Positions 56,225 through 64,000 of a stretch of 64,000 nt of DNA are shown here, piece after piece. The notes beneath the pieces are model-generated. The model did no database searches, was not told the DNA's origin, and saw nothing but the letters and a program-made list of their open reading frames with translations. Each line of letters opens with the position of its first letter. The stretch's first letter is position 1. Position numbers and translations under genes: made by a program. The DNA is taken from assembly GCA_030998225.1 (NCBI GenBank), contig JAPYXD010000714.1, positions 1,054,001 to 1,118,000 of the forward strand, written 5' to 3'. The stretch is from Diplolepis rosae. Its lineage: Eukaryota > Arthropoda > Insecta > Hymenoptera > Diplolepididae.

Positions 56225-57014
56225 TATAGAAAAGTATTTTCCCCACGCCATTTTTTTAATGAATCTACAGTCTGTATATAGGTAATAGCGTCCTTTCCTT
56301 CAGACACTAACAGTCTCTCAGAAGGTACTCCACTGAACCGGAGGAACGAACTCGGTATTGAGACGCCAGACACCGTGACGGCATTACATTCATACTTGAT
56401 AATAACCTTATTTCCCAATAACCAATCGTTGCCGATAACAACTGGGTTTGATAATCGGGGTACTACTAAGAAATAAGATATATATTTTAAATCACCAATT
56501 GAAATTTCATACAAAATTTGCTTCTTTATAGTGGTGGATTTTTTACCAATAGCGGTCGTTAGAACCACATTGGAAACAGGCAATTCAGTTAAATTACCAT
56601 GTTGCAATAAATATTCATGAAAAATTTAAGAAATTGCTGTTATTTGACTACCAGTATCTATTAATGCTGGGGTTGGAACTCCAAAAAACGATATTATCAT
56701 TCGAGGACAGGTGGGAATCTTAGGATAAATGTTCTCCATTTCTTTAGAAGTCTCAGCCTCTATCCCATTAGAAAGATTATCAAACTCATCATACGAGTAT
56801 GGGCGCGACATTTTCATTGAAAACATCGCGCCAAATATAAGTTGAAATTACCTCTACAGTTAATCGAGTTTACATGGTGTGATCGTTCATAATTAGATGG
56901 TGGTGGGATGCTCAGGTTAGGAAAGGATATAGTGCGACTTTGATCAACTTGCTCGCTTGGGACTGTTGATAGGGATGAATTAAAAGAATGAGAATCTATT
57001 TGAGAATTAAACAC
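56191..57014 (-). pseudogene. Protease and gag-end remnant of the same gypsy-like element
   Basis: 57014-56814 is a Ser/Pro/Asn-rich fragment, perhaps the gag end, with no zinc knuckle. 56826-56626 ends in the protease active site PALIDTGSQITAIS, then a stop. 56607 to 56226 continues with SNPVVIGNDWLLG, a retropepsin C-terminal feature, and is cut by the mariner. Coding resumes on the other side at 55496 in the linker before RT. Confidence 0.72.
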
Positions 57015-58731
57015 ACTGGCCCTTCATTCACTCCACTGCAACAGCTGCATGAACTAGTCTGCGAAATAAGCCATAAACAAAATTGAATATAGAATCAGAT
57101 GGCATAAATACTATAGATATATTATTACGCCATCAATATGACGTACTATTGAAACAAGATGCGTGAATAATTTAAAGAAATTTAAACAAGTTAAAGTATA
57201 GAGCTTCGATAAAATTTAGGACAAACAATTTTTGATCAAGAAAAATAAACACTAATTTGGCACGTTTCAGCTGTCAAGGCAAATAACCCAGTAAATATCA
57301 GTGCATTACTTACTGAAACGTTACCTTAATTAATTTTAGACGAATAAATGGGAATAAGGGAAAAAAGTAAAATAAAAAGGAAAAAAAGAGATAAAAGAGA
57401 CCGACAGAAGGCATTTTATCATTAAAAGAAAAACCCAAAAAGTAATTAAACTCTTCACCATCCGCCAGCCTCTCAGACGATAATTTCTTTGCGTCACTTG
57501 TTTAATGAAATACAAAATATATACAGATAAACAAAATATAGATATAGTTATGACTAAGATGAAACCAAGCAAGCTAGATACTTAGAACCTATCAACGTAA
57601 GCATAGATATTATAAAATATACAACAAACACAACTATAAACTAGACATTAATTATAAAACTATACATAGCTGTAATGATACGCAGAACTCAGGACGGGCT
57701 CCCTTGTTGGTAGCATCACCTCCTCGGGCCTAGGGTCTGAAAATAAAACAACACATGAGTTAGGCAAAACCGACTGCAAAATCAAGAACACAGCCAGAAA
57801 TGAAAAAAAAAGAGGAAATCGAAAAATCACACCACGGGTCCTCGAAGTATGTCCCACATCGGCACAAGAATCCTTAGTAACGGGCCCGCAGGAAGTTCCC
57901 GCAGTGGCAAAAAGCACCTGTATGCCAGGCATTACTGAAACATTTCTTAAAAAGGGGATATTAAACAAAAATTCAAACTACCCCCGCTGTAAGAAAAGGA
58001 TTAAATCCAACAAGAAAACGATGACTCGTCCAAGGCAAACGGAAGGCAACATAGGTGAGTGAATACACTCTTGAACGGCAGGCGTGGACACATGTGCTTC
58101 CAGCAGCGCCAGCAACTCGAAAGCACGGCCATGTGCCACCTCTTGAGAGCGTAGATTGCCATGGGTCAAAACACTCCCGCGGAAATTCCTCGAAGGAATC
58201 TGTTCGCTGCAAACAACTCATTTTTCCATTCAAGAACCATGAATGACATCATGCCAATCAAACAAGATCAGCTAAAACACCCACCAAGACAGGACTCCCA
58301 GGGCACACGTGCACTGCAACAAAGGACTAGATCCAAAATCGCCAGGTCAATATCTACAGAAAATTGACTCGCGGCAGCGTCGGCATGGCATCACTATCCA
58401 GCATCTTTGGAAAATGACATCATTCCACATTAGCTGAATCCTCGGGTAACACCATCCTCATGATACACATAGCCTACTAGAAAGAACAAAGTACCAAAAA
58501 CGCCTCGTCAAATTATAGTGAAAATGATTTCAGTCCCTGCACTCATTAGCATGCAGCTGCAAAATGACATCACCACTCACTAAGAACTATTTACTTACCA
58601 AGGAGCATCCGGAAGTCAACTACACACCACAATACACGAGGCCTACATCTTGATACAAAAATTCAACTACACTATTTTCTCACTTGTTCACTTAAGACAC
58701 TTATTATTTTAGAGAGAACGATGATTATTCT
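57015..58731. other. No recognised gene; probable retroelement 3' region
   Basis: 57100-57660 is AT-rich. 57660-58400 is less AT-rich, with short frames on both strands, none of which I recognise. The plus strand runs into the polypurine tract at 58732, so the last part is probably the 3' end of the element whose LTR starts at 58745. Confidence 0.35.
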
Positions 58732-59055
58732 AAGGAGGGAGGACTGTTACATTCCGGTGACTTTAAATTTTTACATTGCCCCTGTGAAAGGACAACACGC
58801 CACACATCAATGAGAACGAGCATCAAACTATTCATATAATAATATTCTGATGATAAATTACATATAGACCGAGTAGCTGTTCGCATGAGGTAAACCAATG
58901 TGTACCTCATGTCGAAAGATCGGTTTAACACTCGGTAAGGAGTAATGTACCCATGGCAATGAGTCAGTAACTCACAATGCGTGTCGATAAAATAGTAATG
59001 CTGTATTAATAACCTAATGAGGATGTGAGAGGTGATCAACATAGCCTTATTTGAA
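58732..59055 (+). repeat. Polypurine tract and truncated LTR (same family as 45728)
   Basis: AAGGAGGGAGGAC (58732-58744) precedes TGTTACATTCCGGTGAC. The next 300 bp or so align with 45728-46070, for example GATCGGT, CACTCGGTAA, ATGAGTCAGT and GCGTGTCGATAA. It stops at an AT-repeat at about 59080. Confidence 0.75.
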
Positions 59056-59346
59056 TGCAATATTTCCATATTTTATATACATATACATATATATATATAT
59101 ATATGACCTTGTGTTGTATGTCGCTAAATTCGTCTTAAAATCGGTAATAATGTCATCGAAAAAAAATACATGGTTCCATTCAAAAGAGTGGAGTTGACCT
59201 TGACGTAGCTTCAGTGCCTCCAACGATGAAAAAATAGAGTGGACCAGTATGCTGGCCTTTTCAAACACTAAAACTTTGTCTGGAACATTTTTGGTTATGA
59301 TCAATAGTTTGAGTGCTATCGCTCTGTAACACTTTATGTGCCTCAC
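59047..59346 (-). other. Unrecognised 99-codon reading frame
   Basis: The frame reads well for about 80 codons (HIKCYRAIALKLLIITKNVP, then SILVHSIFSSLEALKLRQ) before entering an AT microsatellite, and has another microsatellite upstream. The composition looks more protein-like than its surroundings. I cannot name a family. It may be a stray exon or a transposon fragment. Confidence 0.25.
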
Positions 59347-59474
59347 GCTATATATACATATATGTATATATGGTAAATAATGTACTTATTCATTAAAATA
59401 TAATTATAATTATATAATTACCATTACCATCCTAGTTATTGAAATAGCATCATTTATTATTAATATTACTAATA

Positions 59475-59950
59475 ATGATTAGGACTTCTACCGACCCTTT
59501 AGTGATAATTTTCGATAGTAGTTGGTGTCCAGAAATGACTTAACAGTTAGTCAATTAACATTCTCAGACGCTTTGACTCTGATTGGAGCCCTCTTCGGTG
59601 AGATTTCATTTTTTAAAATACATAAAACAAGGGGAGTAATTGTGATATTCTAAACTGTAACATTTTACAGTACATACATACATTAACAATTATTAGAAAC
59701 TATTTCTACAATTATTAAAAAAAACAATGGTACAAGATAATTATTAAAAGATGAGATCGTTATAAGTTGTGTTGAAACAATTGCGATTGTAGTGAAGTTT
59801 GAAATAGAGTGTTTTTCCTAAGTGGCTAAAAATTGCGCATGTTGATGTTAATATTTGTGAATAAATTGCAATCCGTACATGTAAAGAAACTTTTTATAAA
59901 TTTTTATGACAGCAATATATAAAATATCGATATAAAATAATTAAATCGTT
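59475..59950 (-). mobile_element. Decayed Penelope-like 3' end with hammerhead relic
   Basis: 59561-59603 on the minus strand aligns with the hammerhead at 7721-7763: stem II and loop GGCTCCAATCAGAGTC are kept. The core CTGATGA has become CCGAAGA and GAAAC is CAAAGC, so it should not cleave. Outer sequence (GACCCTTTAGTGATAA) resembles the PLE terminus. No RT is visible. Confidence 0.65.
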
Positions 59951-60975
59951 TCCTTTGATTATTAATTATGGATTCTAATACCTTAAATATTTTTCATAAT
60001 TGGAAAAAACAATGCTTCAGATCTTTTTCAGAAATATCGTATAACATAACATAACATAATAGGAAATTTAGGAAGGGAATATAGGAAAACTATGGAAAAA
60101 CTAGATGGAAGCTATTTAGAAACTATGCAAAAACTACACATCATTGATACTCGTGTTTGAGGGACCTTTCACGTTGTGGGTCTGATTTTTAATGTATTCT
60201 TATCTCACGACATAGGCAAAGCGAGCTGAAAATGAATTAGTGTTGTGAAATGTGTTTCGGACAAACTTTGATTTAGAATTCACGAAGATGTATTGAACGA
60301 TATGGTGTGTATAAAGGACCCCGCACACTTTACATTAAAATTCGGCCCCGGTTAAATTGACTGAAATTACGCTATAATATAGTTCAAAGCCTCCGGATCA
60401 AAAAATCATAATGGGTACCAGTCCAAAAAATCAAACGTTTTCGAGATAGGTGGGATTGAACGCTAAAAATATGACATATTGTTCGAAATACTATTTCGAA
60501 GGTGGAAGACAGTTCAGGCAATTAATGCAAGATTATAGATCTAAAATATAAGACGATCATGTACATTGTCATTTGTTTCTGAATTGCATGCAGTTCTGAA
60601 ACATAAGACGCACACTCACATTCTTATTTGTTTCTGAATTCCATGCAGCTCTAAAACTTAAGACGCTTACTCACATTTTATTCGTTTCTGAAATTCGGTG
60701 TTTCCACTTTTTCATCATTTTTACACATCAAAGGAAATGTTTAGTTCCATTTGTTCTTATTCCTTAATATAGTATACTGCGTCGCAATAGATACACCGTA
60801 CAATAGATACATGCGTCTACATCGCATATGTTAAACTGTGAATGTACACGTAAGTTTTTATGTTTGCATAATACGTCTGCACAATACTTGCTAAATTAAA
60901 ACTGACATAGCAGGGCGAAATAGATATGTGAACTATCGTTAGAAATAATCTAAGTTTTGAATATACGTTGATTAT
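59951..60975. other. Nothing recognised
   Basis: It includes a short (CATAA)n run near 60045 and a pair of related segments around 60590-60680 (TTTGTTTCTGAATTSCATGCAG repeated about 60 bp apart). No coding signal. Confidence 0.35.
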
Positions 60976-61330
60976 GTATATATATACAGGGTGTCTAAAA
61001 AGTCCCGGGACGGTTGGATATTTCCTCAGGTAAAATATTTTTTGAAAACTGAAGGTCATTCCTGAAGTAAATTTTAACGAGGAATTCAATGGTGACCTTC
61101 ATTTTGACCTTGATGTTGACCTTCATGGCTTTTTCAAGGTCAACTTTGTTTTTTTGAATGGAAACCCCTTTTTTTTACATCTGCAATCGATAGAGCGGCA
61201 TCATTTTTTTTGGTCTTTATATGCTCAAATATAGGTTCTGTGCGGGTAGATCAATAGTTTGTTCATGTATAAAATTTAATTTACAATCGTATTTTGAGGT
61301 ATTAGTTATATGGTTCTGGGCAAGGAACGG
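60976..61330 (+). repeat. Dispersed repeat starting ACAGGGTGTCTAAAAAGTC
   Basis: The start and the following TCCCGGGACGG resemble the end of a common dispersed insect DNA repeat. GTTGACCTTCA/TGACCTT words follow. I see no matching other end or gene. Confidence 0.4.
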
Positions 61331-61447
61331 AAAATAAAATAAAATAAAAAAAGGAAAGTTTTTTAACGAAAGTGACAAGTTTGCAAAAATATGGTTAAAT
61401 ATATATATATATATATTTTATTTTATTTATTATATATATATTTTTTT

Positions 61448-61702
61448 TCATTTTTTGTTATAAATAATGGTCCTTGCTTCGGAATCGACGTCCTTATACA
61501 ATTTTTCATGTTCGTACAGAGTCATTAAACGTTCCGCACAAGTTAAGCATAGATCTGCTTTTTGCCGCTTGTAAAAAGTTTGTGTATCGCAAAGGGAGCA
61601 GTCGAGGCTGGATAGTTTTGAAGTATAATATAAGTCTTTTGTGACTATACGATCTATTTCAACGGGTAATGTTACCTTGGACTCAAAGGTGAGTTTCGTC
61701 AT
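61448..61702 (-). pseudogene. Second copy of the Cys-rich ORF, 5'-truncated
   Basis: It aligns with the 3' two-thirds of 15906-16337 at roughly 60% amino-acid identity and keeps both CxxC pairs (CSLCDT, CLTCAE). Homology ends near 61772, where unrelated sequence begins. The conservation of the cysteine framework is the best evidence that the family is coding. Confidence 0.6.
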
Positions 61703-61772
61703 ATGAAAATCCTCGCAAACAAGTTTTTTTTCAATGACATTAATGTCAAAATTTTCGGTTAGGGTTGTGCTT

Positions 61773-63085
61773 GTATAACAAAATCTTCATTTCTATTAAT
61801 TTGTGCAAGAAAGAATGATTTTGTTTTCTAATTTGGATCTGGATAGACTGCATATTTTGGTAACATATTTCTTAATTTGCGACGCTCTTTGAATTTCGCA
61901 ATGTCAGAAGTTGTAATATGTCTAAGATTATAAGTTGAAAAAGATAAGTGTCAGTGGTTTTGTAACTGACGAAACTTATCAACCATTTCATTGTAAATGT
62001 TCAAAATAAATGTTTTAACAACCATCGTTCAATTGCATGCAAAGTAAATGTATTTTTTTTTAATATGGGCACGAGAACAACGGGTACGCGAGCGAGTTTG
62101 TTAAGCTCGCGCGTCGAAGCGCGTTCCGTGCTCTTAGCAAAACGTTTCTATCTCATCAAGTATTGCTCCAACCAACATCACTTTTTCCCAAAAACATTTT
62201 CAAACGATCCTCACTAACTCCTCCGCTGGAAGTTTTTTCTAGCTACAATAGGAAAAAACTGCCTCGCAGGTCGAAAAGAAAATGATTGATTTCCAACCGC
62301 TGCTGATAAATTAATAAATAATAATAAAAATATCATATTTTTCGAAAATTATATGATTTCGGTGCCGAGTATAGCATCATGGAAATTCACAAACCAAATT
62401 TCAACAAAATCGGTTGAATATTAGTTGAGTTTAAGCAATTTTAGTTCCAAACGGCATTGATTTTCGAAGGTATGAAAAAACCTATTGTTTATTTTACAGT
62501 GAATAAAGAAATTATCAGGCAAGAAAATTATTATGACAAAAAAGATGCGCTTTATTGAGCTGAACATCACAGTATTTTTTGTATAACGTTTTTTTGAAAA
62601 AAAATTTTCGCCTCGGTTTGGAAAGTGGACAATACTTCTACCTGTTTTCGAGCGGAGAGGCCCTTATTTGATCGGTGTGCTCAATTGTACTTATTGGGAG
62701 GTCTATATCCGCATTTAAAACATTTTTTAAAGCTTTTCGTAAAGAAAGATGATGTAGTAAGATTATTTTTTTTCATTTTATATGAATTTGTATTTTTAAC
62801 ACGGTTGTTTTACATTATCTTTATCTTTGCCACTACTCATAATTATATAATTTTTATATTGTAAATTTACGTGAAATAAATACTCGTTATTAATGGTTTG
62901 TTCAATGACTATTACGTAAATGAGGGGTAGATCTCCTCTTTATTGAATGAGCTTGTTCAATAAATTAGCAAAAGGAACATGCGACATTCCGAAGATGTTA
63001 GATTTGGATAAAGTAGTGTGTTCTACTAAGTTCATCTTTAAGTTCAGAGTGAGGATAAAGAGTAGTGTTTGTACTATTGTAATCT
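61773..63085. other. Sequence inserted between Cys-rich ORF and glycoprotein copy 2
   Basis: In copy 1 the two genes are 80 bp apart; here they are about 1.4 kb apart. The extra sequence has an imperfect GC-rich palindrome (about 62079-62141, GCACGAGAAC...GTTCCGTGC with GCGAGC/GCTCGC at the centre) in AT-rich DNA, and no recognised protein. Confidence 0.45.
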
Positions 63086-63089
63086 TTAC

Positions 63090-64000
63090 CTGAATTGTTG
63101 TTCGCGTTATGTGTTGAAGTTTTGGATGTCTATTTCGGGTTTTGTGCCGCTGAAGCTGTTAGCAGTTCTTGTTGGCTCTCAGCAGGAGGTCGATGAGTAC
63201 CTAAGTGTAATAAGAGGTTAGTGACCGAATTCCAGAAAGTGCTTAGTAGATGGAGAGACCATCCAAATAATCTGTGTAGTGCATAGTCATTAATAATGGG
63301 ATCTGCTATCAATTTAATCCCTCAGATTATTATAATTAATCCAGTTATGTCTAAACTAGTAGTTCCAAAACAGGATTTGGAAATAATTTACACCAGGTTT
63401 CTCTAAAAGGGTACACTGGTGGAAGGAAAGAATTGCAATTTGTTTGGATACTGGATTCGGTTGATATATGAGTTCGTGGAGAAAGGAAAATATATCAATT
63501 TCCTCTAAATATTGGTAGTTGTAGATAACATTCTTTAGTTTTGCGATATTTTACTTCAACTGGTATACATTTTACGATATGTACTACTCCTGCAATTACT
63601 GACATATATCCTGGGTCTTTCATTAAATGATATGCAAATTCGTCTGGTGATTGGGTTTCTAAGGTTAATGTATGTCTAAAAACTTGCTGTTCAAGTATGC
63701 ATCGTTGAGTAAGAGCATCGTGATAAAGTCTATTTACTTCAGTGCGTATGCGTCGTACCACATTTATAAATTTAGAGTTAAGGTATGTAAAAATGTCCAT
63801 ATTTTAAATTTCTAAATGTTTATTTTATAAAAATGAATTTCCAGGTCTGATTTCAAAAATTAATAATTTTGGTTATTCGGTTTGTACAAATCGGTTTTCT
63901 TGTTTTTTTAAACCAGTACAAAAGTTATATCTTCAGTACTTAATGAATAAAGGGTTTCAGAATTCTCTGTCGTGTTGTCATGTGTTTTATTTGCTGGTCC
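63090..64000 (-). pseudogene. Chuvirus-like glycoprotein relic, copy 2 (continues beyond window)
   Basis: It aligns with 16433-17650 of copy 1 in the same orientation. A deletion of about 300 bp relative to copy 1 lies near 63370, just before the membrane-proximal region, and further small frameshifts break it into 63312-63130 and 63800-63495. The splice-donor-like GGTAAAGAT at the end of the gene is shared with copy 1. The N-terminal part lies outside the window. The gene is clearly inactive. Confidence 0.75.

Noticed and set aside
57660..58367. Frames of 60-102 codons on both strands
   Set aside because: No recognisable motifs, and mutually overlapping. Probably noncoding retroelement 3' sequence.

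Overview
This window looks like AT-rich nuclear DNA of an arthropod, most likely an insect. I see no clearly intact single-copy host gene. Nearly everything recognisable is transposable-element or endogenous-viral sequence: Ty3/gypsy and Ty1/copia LTR elements, a Penelope-like element, mariner and hAT transposons, and two chuvirus-like glycoprotein relics. No species can be named from the sequence alone.

Layout. 763-7537: a complete but frameshifted Ty3/gypsy element on the minus strand (Gypsy-1) with matching LTRs, PBS, polypurine tract and a TTAG target duplication. 7669-12710: a Penelope-like element (PLE) with near-identical 1.87-kb inverted arms, each carrying the same hammerhead-ribozyme motif. 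13010-15480: a copia integrase scrap, then the LTR, PBS and broken gag of another element. 15906-19567: a chuvirus-like glycoprotein gene with a small Cys-rich ORF beside it, split by a CACGG-ended DNA transposon. 19664-19945: a broken CARD (death-fold) coding fragment. 20156-24880: a 5'-truncated gypsy (Gypsy-A) lacking its RT core.

25425-45661 is a relative, Gypsy-B, on the plus strand. Its 5' LTR is split by a 9.4-kb hAT transposon (25656-35049) with about 2.93-kb terminal inverted repeats and an 8-bp target duplication. Gypsy-B's own 3' LTR preserves the empty site. Its leader holds a tandemly duplicated RNA that I can fold into a three-way junction. Its 3' end has two polypurine-tract/LTR-head units around a degenerate satellite.

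45728-49582 holds composite LTR material and an errantivirus-type env remnant. 49705-53052 is a DNA transposon with about 300-bp TIRs, 8-bp target duplications and a spliced transposase gene with a single nonsense codon. 54216-57014 is a decayed gypsy-like pol (RT motif YINN) hit by an internally deleted mariner. 58732-59055 is a truncated LTR, 59475-59950 a PLE relic with a decayed hammerhead, and 61448-64000 a second, more decayed copy of the glycoprotein/Cys-rich cassette running off the window end.

The region works as a nested graveyard of elements rather than a pathway. The order of insertions can be read from target duplications and split elements. The strongest leads are the hAT with kilobase TIRs, the ribozyme-bearing PLE palindrome, the duplicated leader RNA, the CARD fragment next to a viral glycoprotein, the two-copy glycoprotein/Cys-rich cassette, and the 8-bp-TSD transposon whose superfamily I cannot name.
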